Shown here: piece by piece, positions 35,266-44,664 of the stretch
How positions within the stretch are numbered: position 1 is the first letter of the stretch
Layout: the number at the start of each line of letters is the position of its first letter
NCBI RefSeq assembly: GCF_011764545.1
Contig: NZ_AP022870.1
Span: 248,001 to 312,000 of the forward strand
Direction: 5' to 3'
Origin: Phytohabitans flavus
GTDB taxonomy: Bacteria > Actinomycetota > Actinomycetes > Mycobacteriales > Micromonosporaceae
DNA: 64,000 nucleotides
Notes under the pieces: generated by a model
Told to the model about the DNA's origin: nothing
What the model saw: the letters and a program-made list of their open reading frames with translations, nothing else
Database searches by the model: none
Position numbers and translations under genes: made by a program

Positions 35266-36142
35266 AGGCGACGTCCAGCCTGGTCAGGTAGATCGCCAGC
35301 TCGCGCAGCGAGTCGGTGCCGGTCTCCAGCACGCAGGCGTCGTCCCCGTCCGGGGTGAGCATGCCGCCGCCCGGCTCGATCCGGTCGTGCATCGCCGCGA
35401 GGGGGGCGTGCAGCCGGATCCGCGCCTGGTGCTGCCACGCCCGCGCGCCAACGCCGCGCAGCACGTGCGCCGCCGCGTCGCCGCCTGGCGGTTCGCGCGG
35501 CGCGAACTTCGGCCCGGCCGGCGGCCGTGGCTGGATGCGGTCCGCGCGGAACGTCCGCCAGTCGTCGCGGTCCAGGTCCCAGGCGAGCAGGTACCAGCGG
35601 CGGCCGGTGTAGACGAGGCGGTGTGGCTCGACGGTACGCACGGAGTCGGTACCCTCGCGGCCGATGTAGTCGAAGCGGAGCCGCAGGTGGTCGCGGACCG
35701 CGCCGGCGACGGTGGTCAGCACCTCGGCGTCGACCGTCGGACCGCCGCCCGCGGCCGAGACCGTGGCCGCGCGCAGGGCGTCGACGCGGCCGCGGAGGTG
35801 GGGCGGCAGTGTCTGTTCCAGCTTGGTGAGCGCGCGCAGCGAGGTGTCCTCGATCCCGGTGACCGAGCCGGCCGCCGCGGCCCGCAGCCCCACGGCGACG
35901 GCCACCGCCTCGTCGTCGTCCAGCACCAGCGGCGGCAGCGCGCGGCCCGCCCCGAGCCGGTACCCGCCGGTCGTGCCCGTGCTGGAGTCGATCCGGTACC
36001 CGAGGACGCGCAGCCGCTCGACGTCGTTGCGGACCGTCCGCGTGGTGACGCCGAGCCGCTCCGCGAGGTCGGCGCCGGACCAGTCGCGGCGGGACTGGAG
36101 CAGAGCCAGGAGGCGCAGCAGCCGTACCGAGGTCTCCAGCAT
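35150..36142 (-). CDS. YafY-type transcriptional regulator with HTH and WYL domains
   Basis: A 330-residue protein. The winged HTH at residues 1-60 reads LLALLQSRRDWSGADLAERL, then GVTTRTVRNDVERLRVLGY. The WYL domain at about 140-230 has LRFDYIGREGTDS, VEPHRLVYTGRRWYLLAWD and RTFRADRIQ. A WCX C-terminal part follows. Such proteins bind DNA and sense nucleotides or other ligands. Start ATG 36142 gives the full HTH. Unusually, its last 38 codons lie antisense to the end of the HxlR gene. Confidence 0.88.
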   Translation of the reverse strand: MLETSVRLLRLLALLQSRRDWSGADLAERLGVTTRTVRNDVERLRVLGYRIDSSTGTTGGYRLGAGRALPPLVLDDDEAVAVAVGLRAAAAGSVTGIEDTSLRALTKLEQTLPPHLRGRVDALRAATVSAAGGGPTVDAEVLTTVAGAVRDHLRLRFDYIGREGTDSVRTVEPHRLVYTGRRWYLLAWDLDRDDWRTFRADRIQPRPPAGPKFAPREPPGGDAAAHVLRGVGARAWQHQARIRLHAPLAAMHDRIEPGGGMLTPDGDDACVLETGTDSLRELAIYLTRLDVAFTVLDPPELREVLRQLALRYLSAAGAPAPTRPGVAEPA

Positions 36143-36150
36143 CCGCCGCG

Positions 36151-36696
36151 CTACCCCTTGAGCCGCTCGACCGCCCGGGCCACGTTCTTGGCTCGCCCTT
36201 CCGGGGTGCGGGTCTTGAGGAGCTGAAGGATGATCCAGTACCGGTCGGAGCGGCTGAGCCGCTCGAAGGCGGCTGCCGCGTCCGGGTCGGCGGCGAGCGC
36301 GGCAGCGAGGTCGGGCGGGACCTCGGCGTTGCGCTGCGACGCGTACGCCGCGTCCCACCGCCCGTCCGCCTTGGCCGCGTCCACCTCCGCGATCCCGGGT
36401 GCCCGCATCCGGCCGGCGGCGGTGAGGACCTCGATCTTCGCGACGTTCACCTGGGACCAGGAGCTGCGCGGGCGGCGCGGGCAGTACCGCTGAAGGAACG
36501 ACATCTCGTCGAGCGAGCGGCGCTGCCCGTCGATCCAGCCGTAGCAGAGGGCCACGTCGAGCGCGTCCACGATCTGGATCGAGGCGAGGCCGGAGTGCCG
36601 CTTGGCGATGCGCAGCCACGCCTCGGTGTGGGTCGCGTGCCGCTCGGCGAGCCAGCCCTCCCACGCGGCGGCGCCCGGGAAGTCGAGCACCTCCAC
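36151..36696 (-). CDS. YdeI/OmpD-associated family protein
   Basis: A 181-residue protein: AAAWEGWLAERHATHTEAWL, DVALCYGWIDGQRRSLDEMS and RYCPRRPRSSWSQVNVAKIE are characteristic, with a C-terminal KTRTPEGRAKNVARAVERL helix. The family is sometimes called bacteriocin-protection protein; the molecular function is unsettled. GTG 36696 follows AGGAGG. It begins 2 bp after the VOC gene stop, so they form an operon, and ends 8 bp before the WYL gene start. Confidence 0.87.
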   Translation of the reverse strand: MEVLDFPGAAAWEGWLAERHATHTEAWLRIAKRHSGLASIQIVDALDVALCYGWIDGQRRSLDEMSFLQRYCPRRPRSSWSQVNVAKIEVLTAAGRMRAPGIAEVDAAKADGRWDAAYASQRNAEVPPDLAAALAADPDAAAAFERLSRSDRYWIILQLLKTRTPEGRAKNVARAVERLKG

Positions 36697-36698
36697 GG

Positions 36699-37124
36699 TC
36701 AGTCCTCCTTGCTCTCGGCGAGCACCTCGACGTAGTGCGGGTTGTGCATGACGCCGAGCACGTTGCCGAACGGGTCGACGACCGAGGCCGTGACGAAGCC
36801 GCTGTCGCCGCGCGCGGTGATCGGCTCGTACTCCACGGCGCCGAGCGAGATCAGCCGCTCGACCGTGGCCTCGAGCTCCTCGACGTGCCAGTACATGATC
36901 GCCCCGCCCGGACCACCGGCCGCACCCGCGGGCGCGTACCGCCGGTCGATGATGCCCAGCTCCGCCTGGTAGTCGCCGAGCCGGAACTCGACGTACGCCA
37001 GGCTGCCGTCCGGGCCGGGCCGCTGGAAGTACGGCTCCACGCCCAGGAACTCGGTGTACCAGGACGCGGCCGCCGTGAGGTCGTCGGCCCAGAAGCTGAG
37101 TGTGGCAAATCCGCGAAGGCTCAT
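36699..37124 (-). CDS. VOC-family (glyoxalase/dioxygenase fold) protein
   Basis: A 141-residue protein with paired beta-alpha-beta-beta-beta modules. It starts GFATLSFWADDLTAAASWYT and ends VVDPFGNVLGVMHNPHY. The metal-ligand positions of glyoxalase I are only partly recognisable (Glu near VEFRLGDYQAELG, His in MYWHVEELE). Substrate unknown. First gene of the VOC-YdeI pair. Confidence 0.85.
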   Translation of the reverse strand: MSLRGFATLSFWADDLTAAASWYTEFLGVEPYFQRPGPDGSLAYVEFRLGDYQAELGIIDRRYAPAGAAGGPGGAIMYWHVEELEATVERLISLGAVEYEPITARGDSGFVTASVVDPFGNVLGVMHNPHYVEVLAESKED

Positions 37125-37247
37125 GACACGACGCTAACGGCACTTGCGGAACGTCCGGTTCCTCAATGCCGAAAAAGCCTAGAGAGCTTTGGAGTCAGGG
37201 TGGCCTCGGCGTCATGTCGCGGATAAAGATCCCAAACCAAGGAAATC

Positions 37248-37305
37248 GAGCTACCGCGATGTCCGTTGTGGTCCGGACCGTCGCTCCCGCGGCCTCGCCC
37301 TGCGC
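37248..37305 (+). repeat. Dispersed intergenic repeat R1, copy 3
   Basis: Full-length R1: GAGCTACCGCGATGTCCGTT, then GTGGTCCGGACCGTCGCTCC and CGCGGCCTCGCCCTGCGC. Lies 102 bp before an R2 copy. The spacer 37125-37573 contains these two repeats and nothing else recognisable. Confidence 0.8.
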
Positions 37306-37406
37306 GGTTGGGCAAGCTCACCCCCCCCGGGTCGTGGTCGGCCGACCACGATCTCTCGCGTGCACCAACCCGACCGCGCCGATCAAAGGAAGCGGGTCTG
37401 CGGGTG

Positions 37407-37527
37407 GGGCTTGGACCGCGGACCTGGCAGCGAAGGTCGGGGATTTCGGCGAGCGCCAGCGAGCCGCCGACCTGCGCGGTGCCCGCGGGAGCATACGGTC
37501 GGCGACTGACGCGGACCGGGGCAAATA
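37407..37527 (+). repeat. Dispersed intergenic repeat R2, copy 2 (121 bp)
   Basis: Ungapped match to 5903-6023 with 6 differences. The shared sequence includes CGGCGAGCGCCAGCGAGCCG and ends in GGGGCAAATA. Confidence 0.85.
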
Positions 37528-37573
37528 TCGGTCTTAAGAAATCTCTAGGCTGAGTGCGGCAGTGCGGCGGTGG

Positions 37574-38038
37574 TCACCGCAGCGGCCCGTCGCCGGGCCC
37601 GTCCGGGTCGTCGACCACGTGCACCGCGGCCTCCTCGGCGCTCGCGCCGCCGCCGTCGATGCCCCGGTCCCAGCCCACCGAGTCGGGCTCGTCGTCCTCG
37701 CCGAAGCCCTCGTCGTCGGCGACGAGCCGGCCGGCGCGCGGGTCCCGCTCGTACCCGCGGCGGGTCAGCTCGTCCTCGTCCTCGTCGCCGTCCTCGGCGT
37801 TCGGGTCGACGTCCGGCTCCTCCTGCGCCAGGTACTGGTCCAGCGACTCGCCGGCCCGCTCCTCGGCCGCGGTCGTGCCGTACCGGTTCGCCCCGCTCCA
37901 GCGGTCGGCCGGCGCGATGCCGGTGTCCAGCGGGTCCTCGACACGGTCGTCGTCGAGCGTGTCGTACGTGTCGAGCACGCCGTCGTCCTCGATCTCGTCG
38001 CCCTGCCGGATGTCGTCGCGCGAGTCCTCCTGCGTCAT
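37574..38038 (-). CDS. DUF5709-like acidic protein
   Basis: A 154-residue, very Asp/Glu-rich soluble protein without signal or membrane segment. Motifs such as DGVLDTYDTLDDDRVEDPLD, SLDQYLAQEEPDV and RAGRLVADDEG match the actinobacterial DUF5709 pattern. Function unknown. ATG 38038 is the natural start. It is divergent from an MFS exporter, with an 80-bp gap. Confidence 0.8.
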   Translation of the reverse strand: MTQEDSRDDIRQGDEIEDDGVLDTYDTLDDDRVEDPLDTGIAPADRWSGANRYGTTAAEERAGESLDQYLAQEEPDVDPNAEDGDEDEDELTRRGYERDPRAGRLVADDEGFGEDDEPDSVGWDRGIDGGGASAEEAAVHVVDDPDGPGDGPLR

Positions 38039-38118
38039 GGTCCACAGCGTAGGGTGTGAGCTGGCGCACCTCGTGACGGAGTGGGAATGCGCAACGCCTG
38101 CGACGGTTGGAGGCAGGT

Positions 38119-39360
38119 GTGCTCAATGGTGAACTGATGAGCGGCCGGGACCGGCTGAAGCTCGTACTCGTGCTCGGCTCGCTGATCGCGATCGGCCCAC
38201 TGACCATCGACATGTACCTGCCGGCGCTTCCCTCGATCACGACCGGCCTCGAGACGACCGAAACCACCGTACAGCTCACGCTGACCGGCACACTGATCGG
38301 CCTGGCGCTCGGCCAGCTCGTGATCGGCCCGCTCTCCGACGCGTACGGGCGCCGCGCCCCGCTCATCGCCGGCCTCGCGCTGCACGTCGCCGCCTCGGTG
38401 CTGTGCGTCGTCGCGCCGAACATCGAGGTGCTCGGCGCGCTCCGGCTGCTCCAGGGCCTCGGCGTGGCGGCCTCCTCGGTGGTGGCGCTCGCCGTCGTGC
38501 GCGACCTGTTCAGCGGTACCGCGTTCGCCAGCCTCCTTTCCCAGCTGATGCTGGTCATGGGCGCGGCACCGATCCTCGCGCCCACCCTCGGCGGCGCGTT
38601 GCTGCGCTGGACCGAGTGGCGGGGAGTGTTCGTCGCCCTGGCCGCCTTCGGCGTGGTGCTGCTCGCCGTGGCCGCGCTGCGGCTGCCGGAGACACTCCCG
38701 CCCGAGCGGCGCCGCCCGGCCGGTGTGGCCTCCACGCTGCGCGGGCTGGGCCAGCTCGCCAAGGACCGTACGTTCGTCGGCCTCGTCTTCGTCGCCGGGC
38801 TGAGCATGGCGGCGCTCTTCGCGTACGTGGCCGGCTCGTCGTTCGTCATGCAGGACGAGTTCGGGCTGAGCGAGCAGGAGTTCGCCATCGCGTTCGGCCT
38901 CGGGGCGGTCGGCCTGATCACGGCCAGCCAGCTCAACGTGCGGCTGCTGCGCCGGTACAGCCCGCAGCGGATCCTCGTCGGGGCGCTGGCGACCGGCACC
39001 GCGGGCGGCGTCGTGCTGCTCGTGTTCGCCGCGACCGGGGTCGGCGGGCTCGGCACGCTGCTCGCCTCGCTCTGGCTGGTGCTCAGCGCGGCGGGGCTCG
39101 CGCTGCCCAACGCGCCCGCGCTCGCGATGACCCGCCACGGTGAGGCGGCGGGTACGGCGGCCGCGCTGCTCGGCGCGGTCCAGTTCGGCGTCGGCGCGGT
39201 GGCCGCCCCGGCGGTCGGTCTGCTCGGCAACGGCGGCGTGGCGATGGCCGTCGTCGTGCTCGCCGGCATGGCCGGGGCGACCGCCGTGCTCCTCGGTGTG
39301 GTCCGCCCGGCGCGCCTGGAAGTGGTCGAGACGGCGGCGGTGCCGGTCGCCGCCCATTGA
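38119..39360 (+). CDS. MFS drug-resistance transporter, Bcr/CflA type
   Basis: A 413-residue membrane protein with 12 predicted helices. The first helix carries IGPLTIDMYLPALPSIT, typical of Bcr/CflA exporters; the loop 2-3 motif is GPLSDAYGRRAPLIAG. It would expel drugs or metabolites in exchange for protons. GTG 38119 is chosen because GGAGG lies 5 bp upstream; ATG 38137 is a shorter alternative. Confidence 0.9.
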   Translation: MLNGELMSGRDRLKLVLVLGSLIAIGPLTIDMYLPALPSITTGLETTETTVQLTLTGTLIGLALGQLVIGPLSDAYGRRAPLIAGLALHVAASVLCVVAPNIEVLGALRLLQGLGVAASSVVALAVVRDLFSGTAFASLLSQLMLVMGAAPILAPTLGGALLRWTEWRGVFVALAAFGVVLLAVAALRLPETLPPERRRPAGVASTLRGLGQLAKDRTFVGLVFVAGLSMAALFAYVAGSSFVMQDEFGLSEQEFAIAFGLGAVGLITASQLNVRLLRRYSPQRILVGALATGTAGGVVLLVFAATGVGGLGTLLASLWLVLSAAGLALPNAPALAMTRHGEAAGTAAALLGAVQFGVGAVAAPAVGLLGNGGVAMAVVVLAGMAGATAVLLGVVRPARLEVVETAAVPVAAH

Positions 39361-39385
39361 TTAACCGTCACCTCGCCCGGGTAGG

Positions 39386-40222
39386 GTGCGGCTTCATGGG
39401 GGTCCACGATGGCAGGCCGCCGGCGACGGTCCGGCGAGCGCATACGAGAAGTACCTGGTACCCGCGTTTTTCACCGGGTGCGCTGAACAGTTGCTCGAGC
39501 TGGCCGAGGTCAAGCCCGGCGAGCGGGTGCTCGACGTGGCGGCTGGCACCGGGATCGTCGCCCGGCTGGCCGCCGCCCGGGTCGGCCCGGAGGGCAAGGT
39601 CACCGGCACCGACGTCGACGAGGGCATGCTCGCCGCCGCGTCCGCCGCCGGGCCGGTCGAGATCGATTGGCGGCAGGCAGACGCGACCTCGCTCCCGTTT
39701 CCGGACGGGAGCTTCGACCTGGTGACCTGCCAGCAGGGGCTCCAGTTCGTGACCGACACCCCGGCCGCGCTGGACGAGATGCGGCGGGTGCTCGCGCCGG
39801 AGGGCCGGGTGGCGATCGCGGTCTGGCGGGGCATCGAGGTCAACCCGGCGTTCGTGGCCGTGGTGGATGTCCTCGACCGCTACGTCGGCACCGCCGCGGG
39901 CATGGTCCTGCGCGAGCCCTTCGCCGGCCCGGACCGCGCCGACCTGCACCGGCTGCTCACCGCCGCGGGCTACCGCGCGGTGAAGGTGCGGATCGGCATC
40001 GTCGACGTCCGCTTCCCGTCGGCGAGCGAGTTTCTGCGCCGCGAGGTGGTGAGCACGCAGCTGGCCGAGCCGGTGAGTGGACTGGACGCGGCCCGGCACG
40101 AGGAGATGACCGCGGAGCTGGAGCGGACCCTCGCACCGTACACAGACGACGATGGAATCGCTTTTCCCTTCCAGACCTGGTTTGCCGTCGCCCGGCGCGG
40201 CCGGGACCTTGAGGAGGGATAA
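39386..40222 (+). CDS. Class I SAM-dependent methyltransferase
   Basis: A 278-residue protein. Motif I is VLDVAAGTGIVARLAA, followed by acidic TGTDVDEG, WRQADATSLPFPDGSFDLVT and the post-motif MRRVLAPEGRVAIAVW. These fit small-molecule methyltransferases of the UbiE/Coq5-like group. The start is uncertain: GTG 39386 is in frame, but ATG 39396 in the neighbouring frame would join the body if one C were restored in GGTCCGG at about 39430, which may be one more of the base-loss events in this window. Acceptor unknown. Confidence 0.82.
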   Translation: MRLHGGPRWQAAGDGPASAYEKYLVPAFFTGCAEQLLELAEVKPGERVLDVAAGTGIVARLAAARVGPEGKVTGTDVDEGMLAAASAAGPVEIDWRQADATSLPFPDGSFDLVTCQQGLQFVTDTPAALDEMRRVLAPEGRVAIAVWRGIEVNPAFVAVVDVLDRYVGTAAGMVLREPFAGPDRADLHRLLTAAGYRAVKVRIGIVDVRFPSASEFLRREVVSTQLAEPVSGLDAARHEEMTAELERTLAPYTDDDGIAFPFQTWFAVARRGRDLEEG

Positions 40223-40392
40223 CTCCCGCTCCATTGTGGATCAAGGTGCGAATCGGCGGTACGTGAAAAGAGGACACTTCGATATAGCGCCAAACGGCGA
40301 GACTGGATTAGGCCCCAGTTACCGGGAGGTTTGGGCGGCGTTCGCTAAGCGGCTGTGAAGTTCGTGCCAAACGGTTTGCCCGGGAGGACGGC

Positions 40393-42171
40393 ATGGGGCA
40401 GGTGGGTTCGATCGACCCCCTCGCGCCGGCGGCGCCCGCGATGGTTGGCGAGCTGGCCGGCCCGGTGCCCGTCGTCTCGCCAGCGATTCTCTGTGCCGAT
40501 CTCGACCAGATCTTCCGCCTCCGCTCCGACCTCTCCTCGGTCGCCGTGCAGGAGCGGAGCGGCCGGGTCGGGCTGGTGATGCGCGACCCGTTCACCCACC
40601 TGATGTCCGGGCCGTACGGGTACGGCCGGGCGCTGTGGGAGAAGATGCCGGTCGGCGCCGCCACCGACTGGGACCCGCTGCTGCTGGCGGCCAGCATGGG
40701 CGTGGCACACGCCTGCGAGCGGCTGCGCCTCCGGGCGCGGAGCGCGCGGTACCACGACGCGCTGGTCCGGATGCCGGACGGCACCCTCGGCCGGGTGTCG
40801 GCCGCGCGGCTCTTCGACGCGCTCGCCCAGATCATGGCCGACCAGGCCGTCCGTGACCCGCTGACCGGGGTGGCAAACCGGGCGCACTTCCTCGACCAGC
40901 TCAGCCGCGCGTGTGCCGACGGCAGCGGGCAGGCGGTGCTGGTGGCGTACATCGACCTCGACAAGATGAAGCAGGTCAACGACGCGCTCGGCCACGACGC
41001 CGGCGACCGCCTGCTCCGCTCGGCCGCGCGCCGGCTCGCGGCCGCGGCCGGACCGGCCAGCGTGGTGGCCCGGCTGGGCGGTGACGAGTTCGCGGTGCTG
41101 ATCCGGCTCCCACCGACCGCGCGCTCGGCGGACATCGCCTTCGCCGTGGGGGAGACGCTGCGGGCGGCGCTCGCCGAGATCGATCCCCAGCTGCCCGCGG
41201 AGGCGCACAGCCGGGCCAGCGTCGGCGTCGCGGTCGGCGGCGAGCACCCGGACGGCCACGCCATCCTGACCGAGGCCGACATGGCCATGTACCGGGCGAA
41301 ACAGTCCGGTGGCGACGCGGTGCGCGTCGTGGTCGACGTGGAGGGTCTGCTGCGGGCCCGCCATCCGGCCGCGGGCCGCGGCCTCGCGCGCGCCATCGAA
41401 AAGCTTGAGCTCCGCCTGCACTACCAACCCATCATCCGGGTACGGGATCGCGCGATCGAGGGCGTCGAGGCTCTGGTCCGCTGGCAGCACCCGGAGCAGG
41501 GGAGGCTCCTGCCGCAGCAGTTCCTGCCGGACGTGGCCCGCGCCGGCCTGCTGCCCGAGCTCGACCGGTGGGTGCTGGAGGCGGCCTGCGCCGACTTCCG
41601 TGGCTGGACCGCGGAGCTTGGCGACCGCGCACCCCGCCACCTCAACGTCAACATCTCCGCCGACACGCTGGTCGCCGACGGCCTGGAGACGATGGTCATG
41701 GAGGCGCTGGACAGCGCTGGCCTCGCCCCCGACCGCCTGCGGCTGGAGCTGCCCGAGTCGGCCGAGCTCTCGGTGCTGACCGGCGCGGTGTCCCAGCTCG
41801 CGGCCGTGCGCCGGCACGGCGTCGCCATCATGCTCGACGACATGGGCGCCGGCCTCTCGACGCTGCGGCACCTGTCGGTACTCCCGGTGAGCGGCATCAA
41901 GATCGACCAGCTCTTCGTCAGCGGCATGCTGAGCAACCGCAACGACCACGCGGTGGTGCGCCTGCTCTCCGACCTGGGCCACAACCTGGGGCTGGCCGTG
42001 ACCGCCGAGGGCGTGGAGACCGCCGAGCACCTCGCCGAGCTGCGCCGGCTGGGCGTGCCGCACGCGCAGGGCTTCTACACCGGCCGCCCGCAGCCCCCGG
42101 ACCGCCTGTTCGACACCCTCCAGGGCACCCTGCTGCCCGGACCCGCCCCCTGGCTGGCCGCCGCGGGCTAG
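40393..42171 (+). CDS. CBS-like/GGDEF/EAL cyclic-di-GMP signalling protein
   Basis: A 592-residue soluble protein. N-terminal CBS-pair-like region at about 25-145 (VGLVMRDPFTHLMSGPYGYG, LGRVSAARLFDALAQIM); GGDEF domain with intact RLGGDEF near residue 228 and DPLTGVANRAHF; EAL domain from about 335 with EALVRWQHP, LDDMGAGLSTL, IKIDQLF and TAEGVET. Both a diguanylate cyclase and a phosphodiesterase active site look complete, so the net activity cannot be called. The second EAL motif reads ELPES where ELTES is usual. ATG 40393 follows GGGAGG. No membrane segment, so the signal is probably cytoplasmic. Confidence 0.9.
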   Translation: MGQVGSIDPLAPAAPAMVGELAGPVPVVSPAILCADLDQIFRLRSDLSSVAVQERSGRVGLVMRDPFTHLMSGPYGYGRALWEKMPVGAATDWDPLLLAASMGVAHACERLRLRARSARYHDALVRMPDGTLGRVSAARLFDALAQIMADQAVRDPLTGVANRAHFLDQLSRACADGSGQAVLVAYIDLDKMKQVNDALGHDAGDRLLRSAARRLAAAAGPASVVARLGGDEFAVLIRLPPTARSADIAFAVGETLRAALAEIDPQLPAEAHSRASVGVAVGGEHPDGHAILTEADMAMYRAKQSGGDAVRVVVDVEGLLRARHPAAGRGLARAIEKLELRLHYQPIIRVRDRAIEGVEALVRWQHPEQGRLLPQQFLPDVARAGLLPELDRWVLEAACADFRGWTAELGDRAPRHLNVNISADTLVADGLETMVMEALDSAGLAPDRLRLELPESAELSVLTGAVSQLAAVRRHGVAIMLDDMGAGLSTLRHLSVLPVSGIKIDQLFVSGMLSNRNDHAVVRLLSDLGHNLGLAVTAEGVETAEHLAELRRLGVPHAQGFYTGRPQPPDRLFDTLQGTLLPGPAPWLAAAG

Positions 42172-42180
42172 GGCGTGGGT

Positions 42181-42207
42181 GCGGCCCGCGCGCATGGCGC
42201 GGGCCGC
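42181..42207. terminator. Terminator between convergent genes
   Basis: Perfect 11-bp stem GCGGCCCGCGC with a GCATG loop, between the GGDEF/EAL gene and the convergent inhibitor gene. Confidence 0.8.
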
Positions 42208-42224
42208 GGCGGTGAGGGGAGTGC

Positions 42225-42740
42225 TCAGCAGCTGCGGTAGACGTAGTCGGCCAGGTCGCGGTGCGGCGTGACGTCCGGGATCGTGCGGCGGGAGGTGCTT
42301 GCCGTGAAGAGGATCGTGTCGGTGGAGCCGGTCTCGTTGAGGAACGAGACCGAGCCCGTCGACATCCGGTAGTGCACCGAGGCCGTGCGGTTGCGCCAGC
42401 CCCACGTGCCGAGGTCCTGTGCGCCGCAGTCACTGAGCTTGCCGCGCGGGTACCCGTAGTTGGTGCCGTCGTAGAAGCAGAACCAGTTGGCCGGGCAGTC
42501 CGGCGCGGTGGCGGTGAGGCCGGTGCGCACGACGGTGACGACGAACTTGCCCCCGCTGTACGCGATGTCGGCCGTACCCACCTGCGTGCCGCCGGGGTGG
42601 GCCTTCATGTAGGCGTCGACCTGATCCTGGATGGTGGCCGCGCGGGCAGGCGCGGCGGTGGCGACGAGTGCCACGAGGGTAGTGGCTGCGGTCAGTAGTG
42701 CGGCTACCACCCGTGCTCGTGCAAATGCAGAGAGCAACAT
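42225..42740 (-). CDS. Secreted peptidase-inhibitor family I36 protein
   Basis: A 171-residue exported protein. Signal peptide to about residue 35 (ALLTAATTLVALVATAAPARAA), a helical linker (IQDQVDAYMKAHPGGTQVGT), then a crystallin-like I36 domain: CPANWFCFYDGTNYGYPRGK, a further Cys in LSDCGAQDLGTWGWRN and SVSFLNE. The I36 prototype (SMPI) inhibits metalloproteases. A final Cys ends the chain. ATG 42740 gives the proper signal. Target unknown. Confidence 0.85.
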   Translation of the reverse strand: MLLSAFARARVVAALLTAATTLVALVATAAPARAATIQDQVDAYMKAHPGGTQVGTADIAYSGGKFVVTVVRTGLTATAPDCPANWFCFYDGTNYGYPRGKLSDCGAQDLGTWGWRNRTASVHYRMSTGSVSFLNETGSTDTILFTASTSRRTIPDVTPHRDLADYVYRSC

Positions 42741-42952
42741 GTGACCTAAGGTAAGGGTGCGATTACCGTCAATGCCAGACTGTTGTCGCCAATTGGGCAA
42801 AGACACGGGCGTTCCGGGTCAGCCGCGCTGATGAATTTGGGTAATGGTGGGTCACAGCGAGCCGCCTGGCGACATCTACCAATTAGGTGATCACGCCCAA
42901 TCGGGTTACCGACAGCGGGGGGCTTCGAAGGCTGTCCATCAAGGAGTCCACA

Positions 42953-43537
42953 TTGGGCACCGAAGGGGTGCGGGACGAAGCATGGCACGACGACCTCTAC
43001 CGGCGTTACCGGCAACGGGTGATGGCGGTGGCGGCGTCGTTGTTGGGATATCAGTACCGGCACGAGGCGGAGGAGGTCGCGCAGGAGACGTTCATGACGG
43101 CGTGGGAAAAGCGGGCGGCTCTGGGCGACGACCCGTGGCCCTGGCTGTACGTGACCACGCGCAACCACGTCCACAACCGGCAGCGGCTGCACGTGCGGCT
43201 GCTACGCGTGCTGACCAGGCTTGGGGAGCCTGAGCCGCCGCACGACGGTGGCCTGCGCGACTGGGAGCGGCAGTACGACTTCGGGCCGGCCTGGCGGGCG
43301 ATCAGCGACGACGACCGTGAGCTGCTGCGGCTGCGGTACCTATACGAGATGAGCGACGAGCAGATCGCGGCGGTGCTCGGGATCCTGCCGGCGACAGCCC
43401 GCAAGCGGGTGCAGCGCGCCCGTGGGCGCCTGCGCAAAGTGATCGAGGAAATGGACAGCGACCTGCCCGCGGGCGGAGCCCTGCCGGTGGTCGGCGCCAG
43501 GTCTCTGGCGCCCGCTGGCGCCCGGAAAGGTAAGTGA
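42953..43537 (+). CDS. ECF-type RNA polymerase sigma-70 factor
   Basis: A 194-residue sigma factor. Region 2: YRQRVMAVAASLLGYQYRHE, EAEEVAQETFMTAWEKRA. Region 4: LRLRYLYEMSDEQIAAVLGI, LPATARKRVQRARGRLRKVI. TTG 42953 is preferred because AAGGAG lies 7 bp upstream; a GTG at 42887 is the longer alternative. The stop overlaps the ATG of the next gene (TGATG), a coupled membrane protein that probably modulates it. Target promoters unknown. Confidence 0.88.
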   Translation: MGTEGVRDEAWHDDLYRRYRQRVMAVAASLLGYQYRHEAEEVAQETFMTAWEKRAALGDDPWPWLYVTTRNHVHNRQRLHVRLLRVLTRLGEPEPPHDGGLRDWERQYDFGPAWRAISDDDRELLRLRYLYEMSDEQIAAVLGILPATARKRVQRARGRLRKVIEEMDSDLPAGGALPVVGARSLAPAGARKGK

Positions 43538-44624
43538 TGGGACACATCGAGGAAGAGCGCGTCGACGAGGTGGTGCGCCAGGTCGTCCAGGCCGCCTACC
43601 CCGTCCGCGATCTCCCGGTGCCGCCGCCCGGGCCACCCCCGCGGAGCTGCGCGCCCGGGCCGAGGCGCGGCGCGCCGGCCACCCGGCCACGCGGCTGCGT
43701 GAGTGGGCCGCACGGGCCGGGCGGTGGGCGCTGCCCGTCGCGGCCGGTACCACGGTCGTGGTGGTCGTCGTGCTGGGCGCTATCGGGGCCGGCCACCTGA
43801 CCGGGGGTGTGGCCGAGGACGAGACGCCGGCCACCGGGTCGTCGCACATGGTGCCGACGAGCGCTCCGGGCGATACCCCCAGCCCGCTTGTCCTGTCGAC
43901 GGTGGGCGACCCGTCCGCGACGCGGGCCCACCTCGTGGCCCTCGCGACGGTGGCTGGGCGCGCGCGGGAGACCACCGGGCCGGGGGCGTATGCGTACGTG
44001 CACGTGCAGAGCTGGGCGGCTGGGCAGAGCCGGGGGGCCAGCCCGACGTCGCGCGACGAGCGGCTGTGGTGGGCCGCCGACCGGTCCGGCCGGGCGGCGA
44101 CCACCGTGCTGTCGCAGCCGCCCCCCGTCCCGGTGCCTACCGTGCCGGAAGCGTCCACTTCGGACACCACCATCACCACCTACAAGCCAGGGAAGGTGCC
44201 CGTCGTGGTTGACGCGCCGTCCGTACAGGCCCCACTCCTCGCGTTCCAGCTTGCCGACCAGCAGCCGCTCAGCGAGGGCCCGCGCGGCGTGCTGCGCGCG
44301 GTGGCCGATCTCTACCGCTCCCACCACCTGGACCCGGCGCAGCGCGCGGCCGCTCTCAAGGTCCTCGCCGACACCGACGGCGTCGACTACCGGGGGACCG
44401 TCGTCGACCGCAGCGGGCGCAGCGGCATCGCGGTCAGCGTCGACAGCGACGGCGGTGCCACGCGCGACGTGGCTGTCTTCGACCCGCGTGCCGGGCGGCT
44501 GCTGAGCTACGAGCGGGTCGAGCTCGTCGGCGCGGCCACCTCGCCGTCCCGGTCGCCCGCCCTGGTGGCGTACGTGCTGTACCTCAACTCGGGGCGCACC
44601 GAGACGGCCGGCGCCATCCCGTAG
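43537..44624 (+). pseudogene. CU044_5270-like membrane protein coupled to the sigma factor, frame broken by one missing base
   Basis: The N-terminal frame (MGHIEEERVDEVVRQVVQAA, ending LPVPPPG) and the remainder (AELRARAEARRAGHPATRLR, one membrane helix VVVVVVLGAIGAGHL, and an exported domain with GPGAYAYVHVQSWA and LLSYERVELVG) lie in different frames. The switch is at about 43630 in GCCCGGGCC, where one base appears to be lost. With repair it is a 362-residue single-pass protein of the CU044_5270 type, often found behind ECF sigma genes. An anti-sigma role is inferred from context only. Confidence 0.8.
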
Positions 44625-44664
44625 CCGGCCCTGCCGGTCGCCCGGGGATCAGAGCTCCGACCGA

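Noticed and set aside
42887..42952. Longer N-terminus for the ECF sigma factor from GTG 42887
   Set aside because: The extra residues do not resemble sigma region 1 or 2, and TTG 42953 has a far better ribosome site.
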